This document shows positions 36,707-48,890 of a DNA stretch of 64,000 nt, piece after piece (the first letter of the stretch is position 1; each line of letters starts with the position of its first letter). Both the position numbers and the translations under genes were made by a program. A model generated the notes under the pieces. The model saw only the letters and a program-made list of their open reading frames with translations, was not told the DNA's origin and ran no database searches. This stretch comes from Mallotus nudiflorus (taxonomy: Eukaryota; Streptophyta; Magnoliopsida; Malpighiales; Euphorbiaceae): NCBI GenBank assembly GCA_947683625.1, contig CANTUR010000793.1:992001-1056000 (forward strand), in the 5' to 3' direction.

Positions 36707-39162
36707 ATGTCGAATGGACGAGCTGTAATCATATATTAGGATGGTCAAATTATTGAAATTGAGTGCGATCCAAACGTGGTTAATGCATCTTCAAGAATGG
36801 TCAATTTTAGTGATGATTTTGATCTGTAAAGTTTACATACTATAGTTACAAATGCATTGGGAATAAGAGATGCTCAAATTATTAAGAGAATTTTATTTAG
36901 ACGTTTAGTAATAAGATTTGGTCAAATTATGGTGTTCGGTTTTTCAGAAATTGTTTTTTATTTTGTTGTAAGGAATATGTTTCAAATGGTTAGGCAATTC
37001 ACGGGGGTGGGTAACGATTGAACTGTATATTGAATTGAGTGCCAATAGAGGTAGAACTATACTATATGTAGAGGCTAGTTCCTCAAGATTTAATTGTAAT
37101 GAAGTTGAAGTTAAGGAGGATGACGATGAATGTTTTTATGAGGAGGAGGATAATGAAGTTGAAGTCAACAATGCAGATGTTGATGAGGATAATGAGGAGA
37201 AGGATGAGGAGCATTTTTTTTTACACAGATGATGATCATGATGATTATAATGTGGATGGTGATTATGAACTTAACAATGATAATTCTTTGGTCAATTTAG
37301 TTGAAAGTTTAAATAGAGAAATTCCTTTGCTATTTGATCATGTCAATCTTGAAGATATGTATGTAAATATAATTCCCTCTAATGTAGATGATATGTTTTG
37401 GGAGCCCTCAAAAGAACTAGCAAAGGGTATGTTATTCCAAGTCAAAGATGCAGTGAAAACAGTTTCCAAATTATATTTTATGAAAGTTGGGCGACAATTC
37501 CAAAGTGCTGAAACTATGTATAATACTATAACCTTAGTTTGCAAGCTAGGCTGTGAATGGAAACTAAGAGCCATTGAGTTGAAGAAGAGTGGGTTTTGGC
37601 AAATAACAAGGTACAATGGTCCGCACAATTGTACTGCTCTGGATAGAGTCAAGATAATAGGAATTTTAAATCTAATCTAATAGTTACATGAATACAAACA
37701 ATGTTACAAGAGTAGTTTGACATTAAGGTGAAAGCATTGCTTGTTGGGTTGAAAGAATAGTTTGGTATCACACCGAGCTGTAAAAAGGTCTAAAAACGAA
37801 AACAGAAGGCAATTGCAAATTTATGGGGGGGATTGGGATGACTCATACAAAAAGCTTTGTCAGTTCATGCATGCTACTGTGACACTTAATGCTAGTTCTT
37901 ATTACCATCACGAAGGGGAGGCACATTTGAAAACTCACCTTCTTGTACCTGGGTTTGACAATTCAAATGCATGTTTTGTGTATTTAAGCCATGTATTGAT
38001 GAGTTCGAACATTGTAAACATGTCATATATATATATGGCACATTTCTACATGGTAAATATAGAAGTGTACTATTAACTGCTGATGCAGTCGATGTGAATA
38101 ATGCTATATTACCATTAGCGTTTGCTTTAGTTGAAAAAGAGTCTAACGACAACTGGGAGTACTTCATGCAGAGGTTGCAATTTTGTTTCTGTGATGGGAG
38201 AGATGATATTTGTATCATTTTAGATTGGCATATTGGAATCAAGCATGTGATGAGGCAAGAACTATGGTATGGTAATGCACATCAATACTGTTTGCATAAT
38301 GTGCTTAGCAATTGCAACACAAAGTTTAAAAATGGTGCCATAAAGAACTTACTTGATAATGCAGGCAGAGAGTTCTAGAAAAGAAAGTTCAAGAGATGGA
38401 TGGACAAAGTTGAACTCCTACATTCGGATTCAAAAAAATCAATTGATAAAATTTCGAAGGAGAAATGGCCTTTATCGTATAATAGTGGTCATCGGTTTGG
38501 TGTGATGACTACAAACTATGTTGAATCAGTGAACGCCATGTTCAAGACAATTAAATTAATGTATGTGACTACATTGATGCATCAAATTTTTCTAAAGTTG
38601 GTTAATATGTTCAATCAACATCGAATTGAATACACCACATTGTTGAATGATGTCTTTTTATGAACACCTAAATGTATGCAAATACTGAAGCATTAGGTTG
38701 ATAAGGCAAATGAGCATATCGTGTAATGATATGATTAAGATAATATGATTTTTCAAATTATGACTGCTTTTAATAATGCCTGCAGAAAAGAAGGTCACAA
38801 ACAAGTTGTTAACATGAAACAACAACTCTGCACATGCGGTAAGTTCCAAAAGTCCCTATTCTCATGCAATTGTTGGTTGTTTGACATATGGCCTTGATTA
38901 TAGAGAATTTATTGCTCCATTCCACTCCATTAGTGAAAATTTAAAATGTTAGTCAACTTGTTTCGTTCTTTTGGGTAATCCTGAATATTGGCCTAAAGCA
39001 CATGAATTGCCATTCATTCTAAATCCAATATGAAGAAGGAAAAAAGAAAGACTAAGATCAACGTGCATTAGAAATGAAATGGACAAAAAAAATTCTTCTG
39101 CTGCGACAAATTTCTACATGAAATGTTGTTTGCTCGGGCACAACGCTAGGACTTATGCATGA
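36707..39162 (+). pseudogene. MULE transposase (decayed)
   Basis: Starts MSNGRAVIIY, stop, DGQIIEIECDPNVVNASS, then an acidic linker (37099-37300). The DNA-binding domain is at about 37395-37650: VNLEDMYVNII..., FWEPSKELAKGMLFQVKDAV and the zinc-finger pattern CKLGCEWKLRA...YNGPHNC. The catalytic MULE domain is at about 37985-38370: IYIYGTFLHGKYRSVLLTAD, NNAILPLAFALVEKESNDNW, then a second segment CIILDWHIGIKHVM and a QYCLHNVLSNCNTKFKN helix. The first catalytic Asp (usually in IDGTxL) is Tyr here. The SWIM finger (LCTCGKFQ...SHAI) near 38825 is frameshifted. The tail reads NPEYWPKAHELPF with a degenerate zinc knuckle (KCCLLGHNART). Multiple shifts and stops are present. It would cut and rejoin element ends in live MULEs; this copy is dead. 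Confidence 0.85.
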
Positions 39163-39290
39163 AATTAATATAATACTATCTTGTATGATTTTTGATGTAT
39201 ATTTCTAGAAACTTATTTACTTTTTATGGTCCTTGTAATCCTTATCAACTTTTTTTATAAAATATGTCATACATTTAATGTTTATCAGGA

Positions 39291-39869
39291 ATGAATAAAA
39301 GGGAAAAAAAAGTTTGCTCGTCTTCTTCTTTAAATGGAGCATATGGTAAAATGGAAATGAAAATTATTGATAAATATGAAGACCCGAATTGTGTCATTTG
39401 GTATGGAACTAAAAGGCCATTTGATAATCATCTAACTTATTCATGTCTTGAACGAGGATGTGAAAATCATATATTTGTTGGGTATTATACCATAAATATA
39501 GATGATTTTGGATAGTTATCTAAAGTTATAGTTAGATCAGATCCAAAATGGGGTTGTTTATGGGAAATAAGATGTGAATTGGAAGCTTATTATGGGCACC
39601 ATGAGTTACCAACACCAAAAGCAATTTCATTAACACTACTAAGACATAACAACAAAGAAGTAAATAATGTAGTTAATCAATTAAAGAAGGAGATTGCTAT
39701 TATGGATATGGTTTTGGAGAAAACATGAAATGACACATTCAGACAACAGTCTTTAGTGGAAGCAGAAAGTACTTTAAGTGACATATATACTGAAGGCATA
39801 GAATATTATAATGATATTGATACTGAATTTGTAAAATACCTTTTGTCATGTTTACTAAAATGTTGTTAA
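39291..39869 (+). pseudogene. MULE accessory frame B, Cys-rich N-terminus and coiled coil
   Basis: One 193-codon frame from ATG (39291) to TAA (39869) with only two internal stops. N-terminus MNKREKKVCSSSSLNGAYGK, then DPNCVIWYGTKRPFDNHLTY, SCLERGCENHIFVGYYTI. The spaced Cys residues with an R-P-F and aromatic pattern faintly resemble a GRF-type zinc finger. Next come DPKWGCLWEIRCELEAYYGH and a likely coiled coil (NNKEVNNVVNQLKKEIAIMD). The C-terminal part is acidic. GRF is a weak suggestion; otherwise unrecognised. It follows the transposase by about 130 bases on the same strand. Confidence 0.45.
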
Positions 39870-39944
39870 ATTATAATACATTTAATGCTGTTAAGCTGTA
39901 ATAATATGTTTGAAATATAGACATTGAAATATTTTGTAGGTACA

Positions 39945-40374
39945 ATATCTAGAGTTTATTCTCCAAAAGATATTTTCAGGGCCATAAGATGTCATTGGGC
40001 TCTAGATGATGATTTTTTCATATCCAATGGACCCAGGGCAACATAATAGCCATGTTGTTATGATTAAAATGATTAAAGAATGGACATATCGGCTACGACA
40101 ATCTCAAGCACTTTGTGAAGAAGTTATTGAACTTAATATACGTATACCTAAAGCACAGACAATTCAAATGACACAATGTAATATGAATGAAATATGAAAT
40201 GCTTTGTATCATATTAGAGAGGACAATAATAGTATCAAAATACGTTTGGATAGCAAATTCTATAAACGACGTACACGAGAGTTATTAGAAGATAGAGATG
40301 TAGGATAAGCTAGACTATACAATTCAATAATGGACTTATTTAAATGTTTATCTGATATTGAAATATTAGATTAA
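39945..40374 (+). pseudogene. MULE accessory frame C, unrecognised protein
   Basis: After a possible acceptor (TTTTGTAG|GTACAA, about 39943) one frame reads RCHWALDDDFFISNGPRAT. A shift leads into the frame from 40006 (MMIFSYPMDPGQHNSHVVMI, KEWTYRLRQSQALCEEVIEL, then stop, NALYHIREDNNSIKIRLDSK and FYKRRTRELLEDRDVG). It ends at TAA 40374. Lys/Arg-rich and probably helical. It could be a later exon of frame B or a separate gene. No family recognised. Confidence 0.35.
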
Positions 40375-40405
40375 GAAACATAATATACAAAATAATATTA
40401 ATAAA

Positions 40406-40831
40406 TTATTCTTCAACAGAAATTTCATAGTCAGAAATTTATGCTAGATTATTAAGAACATTGTTAACCTCTATCTCAAAAAGTGTCTTGCCCATTGTAG
40501 TAGTTTGATTGTTAGCAAACTTTAATAGATAATATCTTGATCTTCTTACGAACATCTGATTGTTCTCCTCTTAAATTCTTTTAATAGTAACTTCATATTC
40601 TGATTGGTTTCTTTATTGTATTGATAAAGACAAATACTTGATAGAAGGAGCTCCCAATTCATGTAGTTGCTCAACTACAAGCTCAACTTCAATAATTCAA
40701 AATGTCCATTCCCGTCGTAATCCTGAATAATATTCTTTCTGGTCTGACACTCTCAAATTGTAATACCTATCATTTAATTCTGGTAGTAGACATATTCTGC
40801 CTCTACAACCATATGAATAACCACCTGCCAT
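40406..40831 (-). pseudogene. MULE accessory frame D, unrecognised protein, opposite strand
   Basis: A 142-codon minus-strand frame from ATG (40831) to TAA (40406), no indels, four internal stops. It reads MAGGYSYGCRGRICLLPELN, DRYYNLRVSDQKEYYSGLRR, EWTF, stop, IIEVELVVEQLHELGAPSIK, YLSLSIQ, stop, RNQSEYEVTIKRI, stop, VRRSRYYLLKFANNQTTTMG and KTLFEIEVNNVLNNLA. Stops again fall where Gln or Trp is plausible. Convergent with frame C, about 30 bases apart at the ends. Not recognised. The gypsy element starts about 150 bases beyond its start codon. Confidence 0.45.
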
Positions 40832-40984
40832 CTAAAAATAAACAATAATGTATATATGTATGTGTATGTGAATGTGGTGTTATTATGTAGAAAAACTACA
40901 TATGTTTTCATACTACTAAATGACGAAATGGATGAGAATAAATAAAGTTGGTGACTTATTTAATTGGGTCACATTTATGACCAT

Positions 40985-43243
40985 TGTAAGCACCTAATCT
41001 CAAGATGATGGAGTGTGGATGCGACAGAGGACTCCAATGATGAAAATATTATAAATAGATCTTCAATACTTGAAGTTTAAAACCTCAAAAGCTTAAATGC
41101 ATTTTCAAAAGAACTTAATTGGTTTTTTAAAGGACTTAATTTGTAAAATTTTATTTCTTTTAAGGTTTTTTGTAATTAAAAGTAAAAAAATCAAAATTAT
41201 GTAATTCTGATCGGAATTATATAATTCCAATCGAAATTATATAACCCTGATTGGGATTATGCTATTCTGATTGTGTTTCGTCTATTTTTTTGGTTTTTCA
41301 GTAAATAAAAAATTATTTTTTGATTTTTAATTGGTCAAATGATGTGATAAAAACCTTTTCTAGGATTTATCTGAATTTTTTAGGAAGTTAAAAGTTCGTA
41401 ATTAAACCAAAATTTTATCTCTTTGAATGAGAGAAGTCATAGTGAGATAAGTGACATTTAGCTATAGTTTTCTATATAAACCCAGCTTAACTCTCCTGTG
41501 AGGGGGAGGAGGAGCTTCTTCTTTTCTTTTTGAATGGGACACGACTTTAAACTCTAAAAAGGGAGCTTTTACAAAGGAGAGAAGAGATAAAAAAAAAAAA
41601 AAAATCTTTTGACATGCTATTCTTTTAAGAAGAAGCAATAGACCTTTTGGGAAAAGAAAATCAAGTATTAAAGATCTATTTTTAAAAACAATGGTAATTT
41701 ATATCACTCTAAGGAACAAATCAATACCGCATCCATCCAATCATCTCTTATTCTACCCTATTTTGTTTATTTTGTTTGATTATTTTGGTTTCATTTAATT
41801 TTTAATTTTATTTTGTTTAATTGCTAATCATTGTTTATTTTGTTTTCTGTGTCTGTGTTTTTTCTTATGGATGGAGTTATATGATGAATTCACCATATAG
41901 AACAAAACCTATAAAGATCCATAGGATGCCAGGGATTGAATTTTGTATTTGAATATAGTTTCTAGGTTATTTATTTATTTGTTTGTTAGTATTTTGTTGG
42001 TTGTTTTATTTTGTGTTTTTATTCATTTAGTTTTTCTGGGTTGTATTAATTTTTTATTTTTATTTTTAATAGATCACCCTAATAGTAAAAATAGTGAAAT
42101 TTGTGTGTGTGTTGTGTGTTTTACTTTTATTAATTGATTAGTAAATTAGGTTTATCTGATAAAGCTTTAATTAAAATTAATGGTGGTTGTAGTAAATTTA
42201 AGTTGCATATAATTTTATTAGGGTTAGATATCATTGAATACATGTTTAATTTAGTTTTATTTATTATATAGTTTAGTTTATTGTCTTCATGTTTTTTATT
42301 CTTTCTAATTTATGCATTTTAATTAATTGTTTGTACAATTATTTTATTTGATTTGTTAATTTTTATGATTTTTATATTATGTTTTGTCATGTTTTCCTTA
42401 AGCTCATGATTTTAGGTTTTTTAGGTTTAGCAATTAGATTCACCTTTTCTTTAATAAGTTCACTAATTTAATTAGGACTAGGTTTAATTAATTAAAATTG
42501 ATTTTAGGCCCATAATTAATTAGATTTTAGATTAGAGGTAACTTAGACCCATTTAGTTAATTAGATATAGGTCAGCTTTAGTTTAATTTAATTAATTTAG
42601 ACTTAGCCCATTAAATTAAAGCTTTTTCCATAACTTATAGAATTAATATCACCTTAAAATTAAAACATGTAGAATTAGACCCACAAATTTAAATACTTTA
42701 TAATTTGTAGACTTAGGCCCATTTCTTAGAATTAAAATAAATAAACTTAGGTTCACTTAATTAATTGAAGCAAGAATTAGGCTCATTAATCTTCAGGATC
42801 ACTTGTAAATTAAAATTTATAGATTTAGCCTATTTAATTGAAATCAATGTAGATTAGACTAACTTAGGGGGTATGAACTTAAATGAATGCATTGTTTACA
42901 TGTTTTTTCATGACTAGTTTGTTTGGGGTTAATTGATTAAATAAGGGTTTATATAAAATTGCATGTAGAGGAGAAGATAGTAATTCATAAAGTAATTCTA
43001 AATGAACATAAGATTGAAAGAAGTTAGTATTTCGTATCTAGAATCTCCTAGTTGTGGTGCTAACTTTGTTTTAGAGAATTGAGTACCACTACTTTTGATT
43101 TGTCCCAGTTATTATCTTAGGTGACGACTCCTTATTTCCATGCCATGTCTTTGTGATAGTGGTTAGTGTGTTCCCTAGAGTAGAGCTAAAATAATGTCGC
43201 AGTTGTTAAAATCTTAGACGCGCGCTAAACCCCGCCATCTACA
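40985..43243 (+). repeat. 5' LTR of the gypsy element
   Basis: 2,259 bp. Begins TGTAAGCACCTAATCTCAAG, ends CCCCGCCATCTACA. Small open frames inside (such as 41943-42137) have parallels in the other LTR and are not genes. Confidence 0.93.
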
Positions 43244-43244
43244 A

Positions 43245-43262
43245 TGGTGACTCCACTAGGGA
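43245..43262 (+). other. primer binding site (tRNA-Arg type)
   Basis: TGGTGACTCCACTAGGGA starts one base after the LTR end; compare TGGCGACTCCACTGGGGA, the usual Tat/Ogre site. Confidence 0.8.
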
Positions 43263-44160
43263 TAAGAGATACTGATTCTACTTATGTTCTTTAAAATTAT
43301 TTTATTAATTATTATTTTATTCTTGCATTCATTTTTTTGTATGTCCCTATTAGCCGATGGCGTTGGTTTATGATTCCTTAATTCCATTAGCTTTTTGGGA
43401 TCATAGATTGGATAACCGTTACTCTTAGCCTTAACTCGGTTTAAGAGAGATTACTGAGCTCATCTAACCAGAGTCTGTGACCCAAGTCTTTAAGGAAGGT
43501 AGTCTTCTCTCGAGTTTGCAAAGGATACTAGGCCCCTCTAACCTTAGCATGTAACTCAAGTCTTAAAGGAGGCATCTTAGTAAGGAAACCTTGACCATTT
43601 TCACTAGACTTAGCTCATGTAGTGGCTTAGTAACTTTCCTTAGGATTACCCAAATTGCTTGTGTTTATTGCCATGAGGTATTTTTATCTATAAAGACCCA
43701 AGTCCATACTTTAGAAGCCCATAAGGACTAATAAAGATTGGGCTATACTTTTATACTTAGAAATGTTATTTCTGTGCTTTTACTACTTTAAGAGATATGG
43801 CATGCATGTTAGTTCTTGATATCCCCTGTTGATATTAAGGCTAAGACAAAAAATCCTAGGAAAAGAGACTCACTATTGAATATGTGTATGGGAGGAATAA
43901 GGTCAGAAGGATATTGTACACTTGATTATTACTTGTTGCATAACACTGCATCATGCATACATGCACACATGCATTTCATGCATCATACTAACACTTTATT
44001 TTTCAACCATTATAGATTCATCTAGGTTTTCTTATGTTTGGAGGTGGAAAGGTGGTAGACTAGTGAGAACGGATTCAAGTCTGCAGATAATTACAAAGAG
44101 ATCCTTAGCAGACTAAAAAGGAGTCCTATTAATCCACTCTACCTAGAAGCTACACAAGCT
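43263..44160. other. untranslated leader of the gypsy element
   Basis: About 0.9 kb between primer site and gag; no supported gene. Confidence 0.6.
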
Positions 44161-45490
44161 CTAACAAATTAAACAGAAGAAATGGAACAATAAGAGGGAG
44201 AAAACTGGACCCTAGAGGATATTAAAGGAGCATTTATGGATGATATGAGAGCAATGATGCAAGATGAACTAAGATAAGCTCTGGCTAGATTAATGCCACC
44301 ACCTGCTGCTACACCTTAAATTGCGCCCAATCCACCTATTGTGGGTGCACCACCTGCTAATAATGATAATGCTGGGGGGGGGCAACCTTTAAATGCTGCT
44401 AGGAATGTACATGTTATGGGAATGAAATTAAAGGATGTTGAGAACTACAAAGTTGAAAAAGCAAAAAGGGAATCACTTGAGCAAGTTCAAGAGCTGGAAT
44501 CCAAGCAGATGAAAGCATCAACTCAAAAGATATCCAAAATGGAAGAATTGATGAGATGATAGGGCATCAGATATTCATTTGACTTAGATGATATGATGCA
44601 ATTTGAGGAAGATAAGTTTAAGATGCCACAATTACAAAAGTTTAATGGTATTAGAGACCTAAGGATCCACCTTAGTTAATATCAAACTACTATGAGCACC
44701 ACTAAAACTCCTTTGTCTGTAGTTACCAAGTTATTTGTACTATCCTTAGAGGGTATGGATGTTAATTGGTATCATAGGTTAGAGAAGTTTATCCGAGTTG
44801 ACTAGAGAGAATTATGTATTGCTTTTTTGAAACAATATGACCACAACACCAAGCTTGAAGTGTCTGTTAGGGATTTAGAATGGACTAAGTAGAAGCCTAA
44901 TGAATCATTTTCATATTTTCTGACTAGATTTAGGAATAAGGCAGGAGTAATGAAAAATAAGTTAGCTGAAAAACGATCAAGTTAAGATGATTTTTTGAAA
45001 TGTGTCACCTAATTTTCTTAAAAAGTTACAAATTATGAACCCTAAGACATTTGTAGACCTTTATGACAATGGGTTGTAAGTTGAGGAAATTGAAAGTGAG
45101 AAAAAGAAGATTGCTAAAAGCATTAGAGTAAGAAACTACCCAACTAGGGGCACATAGTAAGAAAATGCTAATCGGGTTGTGGGAGTCCATGCTATTTAAT
45201 AATTTAGGAGATTCTCGAATTTTAACTAACCCTTATCTAAAGTTCTAGATTGTTTGATCTAAAAAAGCCTCTTTAGACCCTTAACCTCATCTAGACCAGT
45301 AAACCTAAATCTCCCTAGCTTTGACCCAAATAGTTACTATAAATTTCACCAAATTACTTGCCATTCTACTGACTTGTGCATGTGCATTAAACATGAAATT
45401 CAAAACCTCATAGACTCTGGAAAAATCATAGACGCTAAGAAATCAAATCTAAACCCAAACACCAAAAATAACCCTTTTGCAAATTATTAA
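44161..45490 (+). pseudogene. gypsy gag (decayed)
   Basis: Segments: an alanine/proline-rich part with GAPPANNDNAGGGQ (44341), a coiled-coil stretch (ESLEQVQELESKQMKASTQK), then FKMPQLQKFNGIRDLRIHLS, ALEGMDVNWYH-like and LCIAFLKQYDHNTKLEVSVR, DLEWTK, stop, KPNESFSYFLTRFRNKA. This is the retrotransposon Gag (PF03732-like) order. A knuckle-like end lies near 45330 (YYKFHQITCHSTDLCMCIKH). Many stops. Confidence 0.75.
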
Positions 45491-46630
45491 AATATGTTAA
45501 CCCCAACTACCATGATGATCAACTTAGGAGTAAGCGAGGAAAAAGTACTAAACTCCTTTGAGGACCTAGACTTTAAAACCAATGAGAAATCTCTTAATGT
45601 CCCTAAAGATATGGAAAGAGTAGAAGACTTATTGGGACAACCTTTAGGCCAATTTAACTATAAGGTGCTTTACTCCAAACCACCTTCTTTTGACATACCT
45701 ATTGAGTTAATTGTGCCTATAGGATGGGATGAAGAGAAGTTGCTAAATAAAAAAGAAAAATGCATGGTTGAGGTATGGAAAGATGGAAAGAAAAATCGAA
45801 CTATTAGGGTTATTAACATCTAGTATAATTTTGATGAAGAAGGCACTAAAGGCTACAATGTATGGGTTAATAATCTAGAAGTTAGTTATGTTAATAGAAG
45901 TGGTAAGGGTTATAAACCGATGGAGAAAACTATAGAAGAAGAAGAAGTCAATGAAGTAGAATATCTAAATGAATATAGTGATGACTTGATTCTTGAACAA
46001 TTTAAGAAGGCAAAAGCAAATATGAGCATTTGAGAGCTCTTGATGCATTCAAGTAGCCACATAAAGGCTTTGGTTAAGGCTTTAACTAAAATGAACATTG
46101 AAACTACTACAACCCCTGAGGCAATAATGGTTAAGGTTACAGAGAAAAAGCACAGTGTTATTACTTTCTTTGATAAGAATTTACGTGTAGGAGGAAGGAA
46201 TTATAATAAAGCTTTGTTCATTTCAACTAAAGTGAAAGGGAAAAGGACCAATTATGTGATAGTGGATAATGGGTTTGCAATTAATGTTTACCCAAAATAG
46301 ATCCTGCCTAATCTAGGAGTGAAGGTGGAGTATTTAGCAAAATCATACCTTGTGATAAGAGCTTATGATGATAGCATAAGAAATGTAGAGGGAACATTTA
46401 TGGCTCTTGTAAAGACTAAGCCAATAAAAGCAATTATGGAATTTACTATGCTAGTCATCCCTATCACCTATGCCTTACTTTTGGTTAAGCCTTGGTATTA
46501 TATTTTGGGAGGAGTGCCTTTAATTATGCATTAAAAGGTGAAATTCCTACTTGATCAAGAAGTTATAACTTTAGATGCTAGTATTAGCAAGACTATATCC
46601 ATAGTTATGGATAGTTAGAAGTAGGTAGTT
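45491..46630 (+). pseudogene. gypsy protease region (decayed)
   Basis: 45494-45823 encodes a Gag-Pol linker (ends PIGWDEEKLLNKKEK). Protease core at about 46250-46300: TNYVIVDNGFAINVYPK, a form of the D-S/T-G active-site segment with NG in place of the usual SG/TG context. Then AYDDSIRNVEGTF and KPWYYILGGVPLIMH, matching the C-terminal protease block (GRPW...GA.PS..H). Stops separate the blocks. Confidence 0.7.
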
Positions 46631-47199
46631 ACCCTTCTTGGTTTCTAAATAACCATGATCTCTAATGGAATTAAGATAGATCTAAGGGTTATAAGCATGA
46701 TTAAGAAGATGAATTATTGGCCCAGACAAGGACTGGGAAAAGAATGAGTAAGGAAGTCCAGAACTCCCAAATTTCAAATGCCAAGATGATATAAGAGGAA
46801 TGGGCTATATAGGAGTTGGATTTGGTAGTAAAAGAGCTAGAAGAAGGTTTTTCAATGGGGATAACCTTTTAAAGAATGTAGGACTACTGAAGGATAACTT
46901 TATCAAAGAAAGAAAAAAAAAGTTCTACCTGGGTGAAAAGGAGCCTGTCTAAGTAGCTAGTGTGAATAATACTGGGTTTAAGATCATCAAGAAATAGATA
47001 GTTAAAGAGTCTAGTGCAAGATAATAAAGAAAAGGTCATGAAGAAAGTTATTAAGAAGATGGGAAATGAGGCCATTGAAGAGCTACTTTGTTTACCACCT
47101 AATAAAGAACCACCATAGGATTTAGCTAGAATAGTTTTAATGATGTTTTTTATGAAGAAATGATGTAATAACGTACGATCTATTTGAGGATGAAAGCTC

Positions 47200-48335
47200 T
47201 ATTTTTCTTATGGTTAATGATATGAACTCTAGTTTGGCTTATTTGTATGATATTGATCCTGATGTTCTTGTGCATTTTAATATTGATCATTCATGCATGT
47301 TTGACATTAATTATATTCAATTAAATTCATTAAATATGGGCACAAATGAACAACCAAAGCACATTTCTATATCACATGATTTAACTCCCGAAGAGAGGGA
47401 AAAATTTGAGAGAATACTAATAAAAAGAAAGGTAGTATTTGCTTGGTCCTTAGAGGATATGCTAGGTTTAGATAGAGAAATTACAGAGCATCACATTCTA
47501 ATATATCCAAAAGTTAAACTTGTAAAGCAAAAAGTTCGTAACTTTAGACTAGAGTGGACAAAAAAGATAAGGTAAGAAATTGCTAATCAAATTTAGGCTA
47601 ATTTTCTAGAAGTGGTAGAGTACCCTCAATGGTTGGCAAAAATAGCACCAGTTCCCAAAAAAGATTAAAAAGTTCGGATGTATATAGATTTTAGAGATCT
47701 GAATAAAGTATGCCCAAAGGATGACTTTCCTTTACCCACGCAACATCTAGTGCAATGTACTATTTCATGGATGGGTTTTCATGTTATAATCAAATAATGA
47801 TGGCAATTATGGACAAGATCAAAACTACTTTTATCACGGAATAAGGGACATATTGCTACAACGTGATGCCTTTCAAATTAAAGAACATAGGCGTAACCTA
47901 TCAAAGAGCAGCAACTGCTCTGTTGCATGATATGATGCACAAAGAAGTGGAAGTGTGCATTGATGACATGATGGTTAAGTTAGAAACAATAGAATGACCT
48001 TTTGATGCTTTAGATAAGTTTCTAGTGAGAATAAAATGATATAACCTAAGGCTTAATATAAAGAAATGCATCTTTAGGGTTACTTTTAGAAAGTTATTAA
48101 GGCACATAATTAGTAATAGAGGAATAAAAATTGACCCAGACAAGATCAAAGCCATTCAGGAGATGGCAGCACAAAAAATAAAAAAAGAATTATGAGGGTT
48201 TATTGGGAAACTACAGTACATTAGTAGGTTTATTGCAAAACTTATTATAGTTTGTGATCCAATCTTCAAGCTCTTAAAGAAGAATCAACTAGTGGAAGAA
48301 TGCAGTCAAAGGAAATGAGTAGTGGAATTTAGAGT
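47200..48335 (+). pseudogene. gypsy reverse transcriptase (decayed)
   Basis: Lead-in DLTPEEREKFERILIKRKVV, FAWSLEDMLGLDREITEH (47380-47490). Palm/fingers blocks KVRMYIDFRDLNKVCPKDDF, PLP (47670-47740), YNVMPFKLKNIGVTYQRAAT (about 47860) and the active-site block EVEVCIDDMMVK (about 47950), where the Y of YVDD is C. Connection domain: IDPDKIKAIQEMAA, GFIGKLQYISRFIAKL. Several stops and shifts. Confidence 0.85.
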
Positions 48336-48369
48336 TTCCAAATGAGAACTTAGTAGTAATAGAACAATG

Positions 48370-48890
48370 TGAATGGAAGCTTTATTTTGATGGAGCTGTG
48401 AATAATAGAGGAGTAGGATTAGGAGTAATTCTTATCACACTAAGAGGAGAAACCATCCTAATGGCTAAGAAATTAGACTTCAAAGTTACAAACAACATGG
48501 CTGAATATGAGACATGTACCTATAGAGTAGAATCAGCTCTAGGAGTTGGAACTAAAGACCTACTAGTTTGTGGAGATTCCCTATTAGTTATTAGTCAGGC
48601 TAATAAGGAGTAGGAAGTGAAAGAAGAGAGGTTAAAACCTTAAATTTTCTATTTGAAGACATTATTGAGAAATTTTACTAAATGTCTTTTCATACATTTA
48701 CTAAGAGATAAGAATCAAATGGCAGATGCCTTGGCAACACTTTCTTCAGTGTGGGATAAACCGACTGGGTTGATGATGAAGCCTTTAGTAATAATGAAAA
48801 CAAAAGCTCCATGTTATGGTGGAGAACAAGTTATGAGTATTCAGATAGGGCCAGAAGAAAAGCCATGGTTTTATGACATTTAGAGATTCA
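48370..48890 (+). pseudogene. gypsy RNase H (decayed)
   Basis: LYFDGAVNNRGVGLGVILIT gives the first catalytic Asp. Then NNMAEYETCTYRVESALGVG carries the Glu, LVCGDSLLVISQ the second Asp, and LLRDKNQMADALATLSSVWD the end block. Two stops interrupt (after QANKE and RLKP). Confidence 0.85.

Noticed and set aside
41943..42137. Phe/Leu-rich open frame MYLNIVSRLFIYLFV... and its copy at 57415-57612
   Set aside because: Both are parts of the gypsy LTRs; duplication reflects the LTR pair, not a conserved gene.
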